From positions 1 to 44,711 of the forward strand of contig JBFWMT010000016.1 of NCBI GenBank assembly GCA_050251415.1: DNA of 44,711 nucleotides. Direction: 5' to 3'. This document shows positions 26,573 to 34,482 of this stretch, piece by piece. How positions within the stretch are numbered: position 1 is the first letter of the stretch; every line of letters begins with the position of its first letter. The notes under the pieces were generated by a model. The model worked only from the letters and a program-made list of their open reading frames with translations, did not search any database and was not told where the DNA came from. The DNA is from UBA8514 sp050251415 (GTDB taxonomy: Bacteria; Bacillota; Clostridia; Lachnospirales; Anaerotignaceae). The position numbers and the translations under genes were made by a program.

Positions 26573-27357
26573 AAAAAGAGAGAAAAATAATATCCAAAAT
26601 ATTTATGGCTATAATGCTGTTGTTTTTCTATGCACCTATTATTTACACCGTGGTTTTTTCCTTTAATGGAAACAAATCCCTTACGCATTTAAGCGGATTT
26701 TCCCTTAAGTGGTACGAAAAAATGTTTAGCAGCAGCGACATGATGAGTGGTGTTGTGTATACTGTACTGATAGCAGTTATTGCAACAATAGTATCTACAA
26801 TAGTGGGCACAGTTACTGCCATTGGGTTATCTAAAAGCAATAATGTGCTTAAAACTATGGTGGAACGTACAAACGACCTACCTATTATGAACCCCGAAAT
26901 TGTAACGGCTATTGGGTTGCTTATGTTTTTCAGTTCACTGGGGATAAAAAAAGGTTTTGGAACCATGCTTTTGGCACACATTATGTTTTGCATACCCTAT
27001 GTAATGCTTAGTGTTACACCAAAGCTTAGACGGCTTGACCCGAACCTTGCTGATGCGTGCATGGACTTGGGGGCAACTCCCTTTCAGGCACTTGTTAAGG
27101 TAATTGTTCCGCAGATAATGCCGGGCATAATCTCTGGTGCACTGATTGCATTTACAATGAGTTTTGACGATTTTATAATATCTTATTTTGTTACAGGCAA
27201 TGGGGTTAATAATATTTCTATTATGGTTTACACAATGAGTAAACGTATAAATCCATCAATTAACGCACTATCTACAATTATTATTTTACTTATAACGATT
27301 GTTTTGGTGTTAATTAATATAATTCCACTAATTAAAGAAAGGAAACAGGTAAAATGA
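26569..27357 (+). CDS. potC: Polyamine ABC transporter permease PotC
   Basis: 262 residues with about six spans and the EAA loop LADACMDLGATPFQALVKVI followed by VPQIMPGIISGALIAF. The stretch MSFDDFIISYFVTG is typical of PotC. It is the second half of the permease. Both ends overlap the neighbours by ATGA, with potB upstream and potD downstream. Confidence 0.95.
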   Translation: MKKERKIISKIFMAIMLLFFYAPIIYTVVFSFNGNKSLTHLSGFSLKWYEKMFSSSDMMSGVVYTVLIAVIATIVSTIVGTVTAIGLSKSNNVLKTMVERTNDLPIMNPEIVTAIGLLMFFSSLGIKKGFGTMLLAHIMFCIPYVMLSVTPKLRRLDPNLADACMDLGATPFQALVKVIVPQIMPGIISGALIAFTMSFDDFIISYFVTGNGVNNISIMVYTMSKRINPSINALSTIIILLITIVLVLINIIPLIKERKQVK

Positions 27358-28436
27358 AAAAATTGATTGCAGTATTATTGGGCACAGCACTTATGATAAG
27401 TGGTTGCGGCGGTTCAGCAAAAACTACAGGAGGGGCAAAGGAGGGCAAATACAGTTCTGACACCTTAAAGCTTTATAACTGGGGCGAATATATGGGCGAG
27501 AACCTTATTTCTGACTTTGAGGATCAGTTTGGGGTTAAGGTGATTGTTGAATACTTTGACTCTAACGAAATGATGTACACAAAACTTCAGGCAGGGGATG
27601 CTTATGACGTTTTAGTTCCATCAGATTATATGATAGAAAGACTTCTTAAGGACAACGCCTTAATGAAGCTAGACAAAAGTCTTATTCCTAATATCAGCAA
27701 CCTTGCAGAGGGCTTGCCAAGTACGGATGTTGACCCTGAAAATGAATATTCTGTGCCTTATTTTTGGGGAAGTGTTGGTATTGTATACAACAAGAATACT
27801 GTTCCAACCCAGTTAATTGAAGAACAGGGCTTTAATATACTGAAAAATACAGACTACAAGGGCAGAATTTATATGTACGATTCAGAAAGAGACTCCTTTA
27901 TGGTTGCCCTTAAGGCATTAGGATATTCTATGAATACAGAAGATGAAGGCGAAATAGAAGAAGCCTATCAATGGCTTAAAGAATTAAATGATACAATGGA
28001 GCCTACTTATGTAACCGATGAGGTTATTGACAACATGATGAACGGGGATAAAGATTTGGCGGTTGTTTACAGCGGAGATGCAACAGTTGTATTGGACGAA
28101 AACCCAGACATGGGCTTCATTATGCCAAGTGAGGGTACAAATGTATGGAGTGATTCCATGATTATACCAGCAAATGCAGAAAACCCTGAACTTGCTCATG
28201 AGTTTATTAACTATGTGCTTACCTACGATGCATCTTACGGTAATTCCGAAACTGTTGGTTATGCTTCAAGCAACCAAGAGGTATTAGATGAAATGACTGC
28301 TGAGGATGGGTTATATGCTGAAAATGAGGCATATTTGCCACGAACAGGCTACGAAAAGGATGAAGTATTTAAAGACAACGAGATTTTAAAACAGAAATTA
28401 GCAGAATTATGGATAAAGGTAAAAGCTTCAAGATAA
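27354..28436 (+). CDS. potD: Polyamine-binding lipoprotein PotD
   Basis: 360 residues. The N-terminus is a lipoprotein signal with a lipobox ending MISGC (Cys18 to be lipidated), so the protein is anchored outside the membrane. The mature part begins with the PotD-type segment LKLYNWGEYMGENLISDFED and contains YDVLVPSDYMIERL and VPYFWGSVGIVYNK. It captures spermidine or putrescine and delivers it to PotBC. The start overlaps the potC stop. There is no obvious terminator right behind it; the next strong one is at 28806-28845, after the predicted RNA gene. Confidence 0.95.
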   Translation: MKKLIAVLLGTALMISGCGGSAKTTGGAKEGKYSSDTLKLYNWGEYMGENLISDFEDQFGVKVIVEYFDSNEMMYTKLQAGDAYDVLVPSDYMIERLLKDNALMKLDKSLIPNISNLAEGLPSTDVDPENEYSVPYFWGSVGIVYNKNTVPTQLIEEQGFNILKNTDYKGRIYMYDSERDSFMVALKALGYSMNTEDEGEIEEAYQWLKELNDTMEPTYVTDEVIDNMMNGDKDLAVVYSGDATVVLDENPDMGFIMPSEGTNVWSDSMIIPANAENPELAHEFINYVLTYDASYGNSETVGYASSNQEVLDEMTAEDGLYAENEAYLPRTGYEKDEVFKDNEILKQKLAELWIKVKASR

Positions 28437-28527
28437 ATAATGAAAAGAATAAGTATATTTTTAAGAACATTTCACTAAACTATTTACAAATTGGCGAAAA
28501 TAAGTTAACATATTGGTATAGTGGTCT

Positions 28528-28848
28528 GACAGGTAAACAGAAGAACAGCTTTGTTTGTTGGGCTATGAGTATTCAAAGCAGAGAGAAGTAGTAGGGAGAC
28601 GCTGACTACTTAAATCAGAGGTTTCCTAAGTTGACAACTGTCGAAATGCTTTAGGGCTGCCCGAAACAGCTTTTTGTCAATGCCGAAGACAATATAAAGC
28701 ATTGTTGCCAACACTTAATTGAGGATTGCAACACAAGCTATAACAGCGAAAGCTGTAATATTTCCTCGCACCCCATACCGCATAGGTGGTATAATGCTCG
28801 TCTTAAGCCGATATACCTGAGTTAACCGGTCAGGTATATCGGCTTTTG
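28528..28848 (+). ncRNA. Candidate structured non-coding RNA, unassigned
   Basis: No convincing ORF occupies 28437-28944 (508 bases). A TGGTATAGT extended -10 box (28514-28522) could start a transcript near 28528, ending at the perfect terminator 28806-28845. Inside, GAGACG (28596-28601) can pair with CGTCTT (28799-28804) to close the molecule. AAGTTGACAAC pairs with GTTGCCAACACTT, AATGCTTTA pairs perfectly with TAAAGCATT, and ACAGC-GAAA-GCTGT (28743-28756) is a GNRA-capped hairpin in the 3' strand. A closing stem, an open centre and a long inner stem recall 6S RNA, and CCTAAG is present on the 5' side, but I cannot confirm the family. A long untranslated tail of potD is the alternative. Confidence 0.5.
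28806..28845 (+). terminator. Strong intrinsic terminator
   Basis: AGCCGATATACCTGA pairs perfectly over 15 bp with TCAGGTATATCGGCT around a nine-base loop and is followed by TTTT. It ends the candidate RNA and/or the pot operon. Confidence 0.92.
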
Positions 28849-28903
28849 ATATGCAAAATAGTAGGTTATTATGGTGATTTTTTAGATGAAATTATTAAAA
28901 TTA

Positions 28904-28912
28904 TGGTATAAT
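28904..28912 (+). promoter_or_regulatory. Extended -10 promoter of amidohydrolase gene
   Basis: TGG-TATAAT (TATAAT at 28907-28912) lies 32 bases before the start codon with no strong -35 box, fitting an extended -10 promoter. It makes the amidohydrolase independent of the RNA upstream. Confidence 0.6.
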
Positions 28913-28944
28913 GCATGGTAACTTATATATACGAGGTGAAATAG

Positions 28945-29766
28945 ATGAAAATTATAGATGGACATATGCATTTTAGACCCGAAAATGATGGTTTTACCCA
29001 AGTGGCGGAAAACTCAGGACATCAAAATAATGAGGCATATATTCGTGAGATATTTCAGCATAATAACATATGTCATGGCATTGTGATGGGCAATTTTGAG
29101 TTGGATTTGGAAAATCACATATATCCTGATTTTTTAAGCTATTGCGTGGGGTTGGATAGTAATACATTTAAAGAAAAGCCTATAAGCTATTTTGTAGAGA
29201 TGGTAGAAAAGCATTTACAGCGAGAGAACTGTGTAGGTATTAAATTGTACCCAGGATATACCCATTTTTATGTGTATGATGAAATATATGAGCCATTTTA
29301 TTGCCTTGCAAAAAAATATAACAAGCCGGTTGCCATACATACTGGTGCTGTGGCAAGCACAAAGGCTGGAAGTCTTTTAAAATATAGCCATCCCCTTACA
29401 CTGGATGAATTGGCAGTGAAACACCCAGATGTACAGTTTATTATGTGCCATTTTGGCAACCCGTGGCTTTGCGATGCCGCAGCAGTAGTGGAAAAAAATA
29501 AGAATGTAGCGGCGGATATTTCTGGAATACTTGAAGGGGATTTTAATGTTGGCGTATTTTGGAAGGAAAGCCAAAGCTACATAACAATGCTTAGGACTTG
29601 GCTGGATTATGTTGGAGATTACAGCAGAATTATATATGGCACGGATTTTCCTATTGTTAATATGGAAAGCTATCTAGAATTTGCAAAACGCCTTATACCT
29701 GCACAACACCATGAAGCAGTGTTTTATGACAATGCTGTAAGGATTTATGGGTTGAAAAACATTTAA
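28945..29766 (+). CDS. Amidohydrolase family protein (amidohydrolase 2, TIM barrel)
   Basis: 273 residues. Metal-binding motifs run in order: DGHMHF near the N-terminus, VGIKLYPGYTHFYVYDE, VAIHTGAVAS, IMCHFGNPW and IYGTDFPIVN with the catalytic Asp. This is the amidohydrolase-2 subfamily, whose members hydrolyse lactones or amides, or decarboxylate aromatic acids. The substrate is unknown. GAGGTG precedes the ATG. It is a single-gene unit between a promoter and the convergent CGGC gene, with no clear terminator in the 100-base gap behind it. Confidence 0.88.
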   Translation: MKIIDGHMHFRPENDGFTQVAENSGHQNNEAYIREIFQHNNICHGIVMGNFELDLENHIYPDFLSYCVGLDSNTFKEKPISYFVEMVEKHLQRENCVGIKLYPGYTHFYVYDEIYEPFYCLAKKYNKPVAIHTGAVASTKAGSLLKYSHPLTLDELAVKHPDVQFIMCHFGNPWLCDAAAVVEKNKNVAADISGILEGDFNVGVFWKESQSYITMLRTWLDYVGDYSRIIYGTDFPIVNMESYLEFAKRLIPAQHHEAVFYDNAVRIYGLKNI

Positions 29767-29867
29767 AAGCTTGAGAGTAGGGGCATTTCTAAAGATGATG
29801 TTTTTATATAGACACACCTTTCTTTGTTTGTTAAAATGCACATTTTATTTAGTGGCACAATTATATA

Positions 29868-30200
29868 TTAATGGGTGTATTCAATTATTTTAATATCTTC
29901 TCCTAAATCATCATGTACAAGCGCAATCATTTTTTTTGCAAAAGGACATGGATATCCAATAGGGTTGCCCTTGCTAATACAAGATGCAAAAGCAATTGTA
30001 TCTGCTCCACGTTGTACTAACATTCTTCCTCTTAATACAGCTTTTTTGCCCGGACATCCTCCGCAATTGGTGAAACCAACAATTTCAATATTTTCATCTA
30101 TTTCTGCAAAGGCACCTTTTCTTTCTTGAATAAACTTGAAATCAGTTGTTCCTGTACAAAAATCTTCGGTTTGCATACATCTGATAATTCCTAATTTCAT
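29868..30200 (-). CDS. CGGC domain-containing protein
   Basis: 110 residues. The defining motif NCGGCPGKKAV lies mid-protein, with further cysteines in MQTEDFCTGTTDF, FASCISKG and GYPCPFAKK. This small cysteine-rich family occurs in anaerobes and is thought to bind metal, but its function is not established. GGAGGTC precedes the start on the minus strand, and a near-consensus promoter lies at 30259-30287. It is monocistronic. Confidence 0.9.
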   Translation of the reverse strand: MKLGIIRCMQTEDFCTGTTDFKFIQERKGAFAEIDENIEIVGFTNCGGCPGKKAVLRGRMLVQRGADTIAFASCISKGNPIGYPCPFAKKMIALVHDDLGEDIKIIEYTH

Positions 30201-30258
30201 AATTATTGACCTCCATACATATTTTTATTTTTATGTTATATATAATACGCATATTATT

Positions 30259-30287
30259 ATTATAACAAATAAAATATATCTGTTCAA
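30259..30287 (-). promoter_or_regulatory. Sigma-A promoter of CGGC gene
   Basis: On the minus strand, TTGAAC (30287-30282) and TATAAT (30264-30259) with exactly 17 bp between them. Confidence 0.75.
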
Positions 30288-30340
30288 TCACAGTTTTTTT
30301 ATTACAATTTTGTTAAAATATACCAAAATTAAATAGATAA

Positions 30341-30377
30341 AAGCGGTATCCGTAAAATATTACAGATACCGCTTTTT
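30341..30377 (-). terminator. Bidirectional-type terminator after the FabK paralogue
   Basis: AAGCGGTATC pairs with GATACCGCTT; T-runs are present on the 3' side of each strand. It lies 13 bases beyond the stop of the minus-strand gene at 30390. Confidence 0.85.
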
Positions 30378-30389
30378 AAACATTTTGTT

Positions 30390-31445
30390 TTAAGCATTCA
30401 GTTCATCAAATATATCCTTAACAGTAGTTATTTTATCCACTCTATAAGCGTTTTCGCCACAGAATAACAATGAGTTATGGGTGTCGCCTTCAGCTGCGTG
30501 TATAAGTGCCATACTTATGCAGTAGGGAGTGGTTTTTGGGTTACAATGCTCAATGCAGTTAAAGCATTTTGTAACCTTTTCGTCACAGTTTTCACGTTCT
30601 TTAACAAATTCATTGCGAATGGCACGACCAGGCATGCCAACAGGGCTTTTAACTATAACGATGTCGTCTTTTGTGGCATCAACATAGCTTTGTTTGTAGC
30701 TTAGTGGGGCGTCACATTCTTCAGTAGCAACAAATCTGGTTGCCATCTGTACTCCGTCACATCCCAGTGCCATATAGTGGTCAATGTCACTGCGGTCGTA
30801 CACTCCGCCACCAAAAACTACAGGTATTTCACGCTTATACTTCTCTTCAAAGCTTTTAACATAATCAATAATAGCTTTAACCTCTATGTCGTAGGTTTCT
30901 TGTGTAAGGTGCTCTGCTTCCTCTGGGGTAAAGCCCAGGTGTCCGCCAGCTTTAGGCCCTTCAATTACAACAAAATCTGCAATCTTCTCATAACGCCTGT
31001 CCCACATTTTAAAAAGTACCTTTGCGGCTTTAAGCGATGACACAATAGGTGCAAATTTAACGGCTGTGTCTTTTAACAGCAGTGGCAATTCGATAGGCAG
31101 ACCTGCACCTGAAATGATAAGGTCGGCTCCGCTTTTTACACAGCAATCAACGTATTGAGCATAGTTTGTGGATGCCTTCATAATATTCACCCCAATTATG
31201 CCTCCCATAGAAAGCTCTTTGGCTTTTTTAATATGCTCTGCAAGGGATTTAAGGTTGGCTTTCAGTGCGTTTTCAATAAAATGTGCGTCTGGATAACCTG
31301 GTTGTGCCGCAGATATTATACCAATACCGCCCTCTTTGGCAACAGCGCCTGCAAGGCGTGAAAGGCTTATGCCAACGCCCATTCCGCCTTGTATAATAGG
31401 TACAGGTGCAACCAAATTGCCAATAATAAGTGGTTTAAGCTTCAT
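30390..31445 (-). CDS. Nitronate monooxygenase / FabK-like flavoprotein
   Basis: 351 residues, FMN-binding TIM barrel of the 2-nitropropane dioxygenase family. Visible motifs are IIQGGMGVGISLSRLAGAVA, GPKAGGHLGFTPEEA and GDGVQMATRFVATEEC. A cysteine-rich stretch (KCFNCIEHCNPKTTPYC) near residue 300 is typical of this longer subgroup rather than of FabK itself. It may detoxify nitronates or act as a reductase on an enoyl substrate. It is divergent from the fatty acid cluster, with a FabT-type operator in its leader. That suggests a lipid-linked job, but this is inference. AGGAGA precedes the start. Confidence 0.88.
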   Translation of the reverse strand: MKLKPLIIGNLVAPVPIIQGGMGVGISLSRLAGAVAKEGGIGIISAAQPGYPDAHFIENALKANLKSLAEHIKKAKELSMGGIIGVNIMKASTNYAQYVDCCVKSGADLIISGAGLPIELPLLLKDTAVKFAPIVSSLKAAKVLFKMWDRRYEKIADFVVIEGPKAGGHLGFTPEEAEHLTQETYDIEVKAIIDYVKSFEEKYKREIPVVFGGGVYDRSDIDHYMALGCDGVQMATRFVATEECDAPLSYKQSYVDATKDDIVIVKSPVGMPGRAIRNEFVKERENCDEKVTKCFNCIEHCNPKTTPYCISMALIHAAEGDTHNSLLFCGENAYRVDKITTVKDIFDELNA

Positions 31446-31460
31446 TTATTCCATCTCCTA

Positions 31461-31478
31461 AACTTTGAGTATCAAATT
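31461..31478. promoter_or_regulatory. FabT-type operator, site 1 (leader of FabK paralogue)
   Basis: The palindrome TTTGA-GTA-TCAAA (31464-31476) equals the core of the known FabT recognition sequence. It is identical to the site at the fabT promoter. It lies about 25 bases downstream of the -10 box of the minus-strand gene. Confidence 0.75.
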
Positions 31479-31492
31479 ATTTATTTAGGGTA

Positions 31493-31521
31493 AATATATT
31501 ATAACTTTAGTTCGCTGTCAA
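31493..31521 (-). promoter_or_regulatory. Sigma-A promoter of FabK paralogue
   Basis: On the minus strand, a consensus TTGACA (31521-31516) and TATATT (31498-31493) are 17 bp apart. Confidence 0.8.
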
Positions 31522-31594
31522 TAATAATGATATATATTGTTTATATTGTGTAATTATCTTTTCTTGATTTTATATTTTATATACAAAATAACAA

Positions 31595-31623
31595 TTGACT
31601 AAGAGTATTAAATAAATTATACT
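31595..31623 (+). promoter_or_regulatory. Sigma-A promoter of fabT and the fatty acid cluster
   Basis: TTGACT (31595-31600) and TATACT (31618-31623) with a 17-bp spacer. The last base of the -10 box is the first base of the operator palindrome, so repressor binding would cover the start point. Confidence 0.85.
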
Positions 31624-31644
31624 TTGAGTATCAAAATATTTGAT
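31623..31644. promoter_or_regulatory. FabT-type operator, site 2 (double palindrome)
   Basis: TTTGA-GTA-TCAAA (31623-31635) overlaps a second palindrome ATCAAA-ATA-TTTGAT (31630-31644), giving two possible dimer positions over the transcription start of fabT. The first is identical to site 1. Confidence 0.8.
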
Positions 31645-31670
31645 ACACCAAACTATGCGGAGGGTAAACC

Positions 31671-32123
31671 ATGACGGAAACCATAAATATTATTAATGAG
31701 TTGTTGGTTGAAATATACAATAACATATTAACAATTGAAGAAAATGCCTTTAAAGAAGGGCAGTTTAATGACGTTTCCATCACAGAGGTACATACCATAG
31801 AGGCAATTGGGATGTATGAGCCTAAAAGCATGAGTGAGATTGCAAAAGAACTTAAAATAACTGTTGGAACACTTACAGTAGCCGTTAACAACCTTGTGAA
31901 AAAGGAATATGTAGAGCGGTACAGAAGTGAAAATGACAGACGTGTAGTGAAAATAGGTCTTACTAAAAAGGGAAGACTGTTGTACAGGGTGCATGCCCAG
32001 TTTCATAGAACAATGGTTAATAACTGCGTGGAAGACCTTAACGAGGAAGAACACAAAGTACTTGCAAAAGCCCTTGGTAAGCTAAGCATTTTTCTTAAGG
32101 AAAAATATAATCTTATAGGTTAA
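31671..32123 (+). CDS. fabT: MarR-family repressor of fatty acid synthesis, FabT-like
   Basis: 150 residues. A winged helix-turn-helix (about 35-105) includes SEIAKELKITVGTLTVAVNN and the wing motif YRSENDRRVVKIGLTKKG, flanked by dimerisation helices. FabT in Streptococcus and relatives sits first in the same gene order and represses the fab genes with acyl-ACP as co-repressor. Here it is 66 bp ahead of fabH, behind a promoter overlapped by matching palindromes, which argues for autoregulation and control of the whole cluster. GGAGGGT precedes the start. Confidence 0.85.
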   Translation: MTETINIINELLVEIYNNILTIEENAFKEGQFNDVSITEVHTIEAIGMYEPKSMSEIAKELKITVGTLTVAVNNLVKKEYVERYRSENDRRVVKIGLTKKGRLLYRVHAQFHRTMVNNCVEDLNEEEHKVLAKALGKLSIFLKEKYNLIG

Positions 32124-32189
32124 GGGAATAACTAATTAGTTGCGTGGTGTATTTTGCGTTAAAATCTAAGAAAAATAGGAGAATAGCCA

Positions 32190-33164
32190 ATGTACTTCTC
32201 GAAAATAGTGTCTACCGGTGCATATGTGCCGGAAAAGATAGTAACAAACGACGATTTATCTAAAATTGTGGATACGAATGATGAATGGATAGTTTCCAGA
32301 AGTGGAATAGGTAACAGACGTTTTTCCAAAGATGAAAACACTTCTGATTTGGCTTCAAAAGCGGCAATGAAAATACTTAAGAAAATAAATAAAGACCCTA
32401 AAGAAATTGAACTTATTGTTGTGGCAACGGTTTCTGGCGATTATACAACGCCGTCGGTTGCTTGCCTTGTGCAGGCACAAATTGGCGCTGAAAATGCACT
32501 TGCCTTTGATGTTGGTGCTGCATGCAGTGGTTTTGTTTTTGGTCTTTCTGTTGCAGACAAATTCATTAAGACAGGTGTATATAGTAATGCAATAGTTATT
32601 GGTGCAGAGGTTTTAAGCAAATATCTGGACTTTGAAGACAGAGGAACCTGTGTGCTTTTTGGCGATGGTGCGGCTGGAGTTTACCTTGAAAGAAGTGAAA
32701 AAGGCGGTATACTTGCGGAAAACCTTGGAAGTGATGGCGGTAAGGGCATGGCACTTACTGGAGGATATTCACAGGTTGTAAATGCTTTTAATGGTGATAA
32801 GAGAGATGGCAGAGACTTCTTCTTGAAAATGGATGGCAGAGTGATTTTTGATTTTGCCACAAGAACAGCTCCAAAATCCATTATGATGCTGTTGGAAAGT
32901 GCAGGAATAACAAAAGATGAAGTTGACTTTGTTCTTCCACACCAAGCAAACAGCCGTATTGTTGAAGTGGTTAGCCGTAAGATTAAAATACCTATGGATA
33001 AATTTTATATGAATATGTTTGAGTATGGTAATACTTCTTCAGCAAGCATACCTATTGCACTAAATGAAATGATGGAAAAAGGGCTTATAAAAGAGGGCAA
33101 CAAAATGGTAATGTGTGGCTTTGGGGCTGGGTTAACCTGGGGCTCAATGCTAGTTGAATTTTAG
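32190..33164 (+). CDS. fabH: 3-oxoacyl-ACP synthase III
   Basis: 324 residues. The catalytic Cys112 lies in DVGAACSGFVFGL, the His in LPHQANSRIVEVV and the Asn in FEYGNTSSASIP, the complete KAS III triad. It starts fatty acid chains by condensing acetyl-CoA (or a branched acyl-CoA) with malonyl-ACP. TAGGAGAA precedes the ATG. It is the first enzyme gene of the cluster. Confidence 0.97.
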   Translation: MYFSKIVSTGAYVPEKIVTNDDLSKIVDTNDEWIVSRSGIGNRRFSKDENTSDLASKAAMKILKKINKDPKEIELIVVATVSGDYTTPSVACLVQAQIGAENALAFDVGAACSGFVFGLSVADKFIKTGVYSNAIVIGAEVLSKYLDFEDRGTCVLFGDGAAGVYLERSEKGGILAENLGSDGGKGMALTGGYSQVVNAFNGDKRDGRDFFLKMDGRVIFDFATRTAPKSIMMLLESAGITKDEVDFVLPHQANSRIVEVVSRKIKIPMDKFYMNMFEYGNTSSASIPIALNEMMEKGLIKEGNKMVMCGFGAGLTWGSMLVEF

Positions 33165-33224
33165 GCATTAATAAATTAATATAGATAATATAAAAAAAAT
33201 TAAACCAAACAGGAGGATTTTAAA

Positions 33225-33446
33225 ATGGACTTTGAAAAAATTAAGGAAATAATTGCAGAACAGACAGGTAAGGATGCAGCTTCAATTACAATGGAAACTA
33301 GCGTTAAGGATGATTTAGAGGCAGATTCACTTGACCTTTTCCAGATTATTAACGATATTGAAGATGAATTTGATGTAAAAATTGAAAACGTAGAGGCTAT
33401 TAAAACAGTAGGCGACGTTGTTAAGCTTGTAGAAGCAAGTAAATAA
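33225..33446 (+). CDS. acpP: Acyl carrier protein
   Basis: 73 residues, acidic, with the phosphopantetheine attachment Ser35 in LEADSLDLFQIINDIEDEF. The usual DSL motif is intact; the residue after it is Asp rather than the common Val or Glu. It carries growing acyl chains for all enzymes of this cluster. A strong CAGGAGGA precedes the start. A possible internal promoter (TTGAAT at 33154-33159, TAATAT at 33177-33182) lies in the 60-base gap after fabH, which would suit the high ACP demand. Confidence 0.96.
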   Translation: MDFEKIKEIIAEQTGKDAASITMETSVKDDLEADSLDLFQIINDIEDEFDVKIENVEAIKTVGDVVKLVEASK

Positions 33447-33468
33447 TATTAGTTGGGTGGAAATGAGT

Positions 33469-34404
33469 ATGTATGCGGACATATGTAAATTACTGAACAT
33501 AAAATACCCTATTATACAGGGTGCTATGGCGTGGATTTCCGATTCCAGCCTTGTGGCGGCGGTTTCTAACGCAGGCGGACTTGGCGTTTTGGCAACAGGG
33601 CATCTTAACGGGGAAGGCTGTCGTGAAGAGATTAAAAGAATACGGGAAATTACAGACAAGCCTTTTGCGGTAAATATTATGCTTTTAAGTCAGTTTGCAG
33701 ACGAAATTGCACAAGTGGTTTGCGAGGAAAAAGTACCAGTTGTTACAACTGGTGCAGGAAGTCCGGGCAAGTATATAAAGGAATTTAAAGCGGCAGGCAT
33801 AATTGTTTTACCTGTTGCGCCTTCAGTTGCCATTGCAAAGCGTATGGAAAAAGACGGTGCAGATGCGGTTATTGCCGAAGGCTGCGAGTCTGGCGGACAT
33901 GTAGGCAAAATTACGACCATGGCACTTGTGCCACAGGTGGTAGATGTACTTAAAATACCTGTTATTGCAGCAGGAGGCATTGCAGACGGCAGAGGTATGG
34001 CGGCGGCGGCAATGCTTGGGGCATCGGGGTTTCAACTTGGCACAAGGTTTCTTGTTGCTAAGGAATGTACTGTGCACCAAAATTATAAAGATAGAATTAT
34101 TAAGGCCAAGGATATTGACACAACTACAACAGGGCAGTCTACAGGGCACCCTGTGCGTGTAATAAGAAATCACCTTGCAAGACAACTTGAAGAACTTGAT
34201 AAAAAAAGTGCACCGCCAGAAGAATTTGACGTTTTGGGCAGAGGTGCTTTAAGACGTGCAGTTCTTGACGGGGATATGGATAATGGCTCAATTATGAGCG
34301 GACAGATTGCAGGGCTTGTAACTAAAGAGCAGACTGCAAAAGAAATGTTAGATGAACTTTACAGCGAATACAAAGCAATTATAAAAAATGCAGAAAGACC
34401 TTAA
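33469..34404 (+). CDS. fabK: Enoyl-ACP reductase II (FabK)
   Basis: 311 residues, FMN-dependent. The sequence opens YADICKLLNIKYPIIQGAMA, and it contains VVTTGAGSPGKYI, AEGCESGGHVGK and ASGFQLGTRFLVAKEC, all matching FabK. It reduces the trans-2-enoyl-ACP in the last step of each elongation round. No FabI or FabL is in the window. I take ATG 33469 because GGGTGG sits eight bases before it and the conserved region begins there; GTG 33457 and ATG 33463 are in-frame alternatives. Confidence 0.95.
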   Translation: MYADICKLLNIKYPIIQGAMAWISDSSLVAAVSNAGGLGVLATGHLNGEGCREEIKRIREITDKPFAVNIMLLSQFADEIAQVVCEEKVPVVTTGAGSPGKYIKEFKAAGIIVLPVAPSVAIAKRMEKDGADAVIAEGCESGGHVGKITTMALVPQVVDVLKIPVIAAGGIADGRGMAAAAMLGASGFQLGTRFLVAKECTVHQNYKDRIIKAKDIDTTTTGQSTGHPVRVIRNHLARQLEELDKKSAPPEEFDVLGRGALRRAVLDGDMDNGSIMSGQIAGLVTKEQTAKEMLDELYSEYKAIIKNAERP

Positions 34405-34410
34405 TGGTTT

Positions 34411-34447
34411 CCCTCTATTCCGCAATTTAAGAAGGCGGGATAGAGGG
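34411..34447 (+). other. Intra-operon hairpin between fabK and fabD
   Basis: CCCTCTATTCCGC pairs with GCGGGATAGAGGG over 13 bp (one G-T pair). No T-run follows directly, so it is more likely an RNA stability or processing element, or a weak partial terminator, than a full terminator. Confidence 0.7.
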
Positions 34448-34482
34448 CTAAATGGTCTTATTCTTTTTAAGGATGAGTGATT

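Noticed and set aside
28409..28591. 60-codon ORF starting within the end of potD
   Set aside because: No separate ribosome binding site; it overlaps the RNA promoter region and has low-complexity Lys/Asn content.
28787..28795. Extended -10 box TGGTATAAT inside the RNA candidate
   Set aside because: A transcript from here would consist almost only of the terminator hairpin, so it is probably not a working promoter.
28770..28810. T-box-like string GGTGGTATAATGCTCGTC at the 3' end of the candidate RNA
   Set aside because: It resembles a T-box antiterminator (GGTGGnACC...CGTCC), but the ACC part is missing, the terminator stem does not overlap it, and the downstream gene is not an aminoacyl-tRNA or amino acid gene with a shared transcript.
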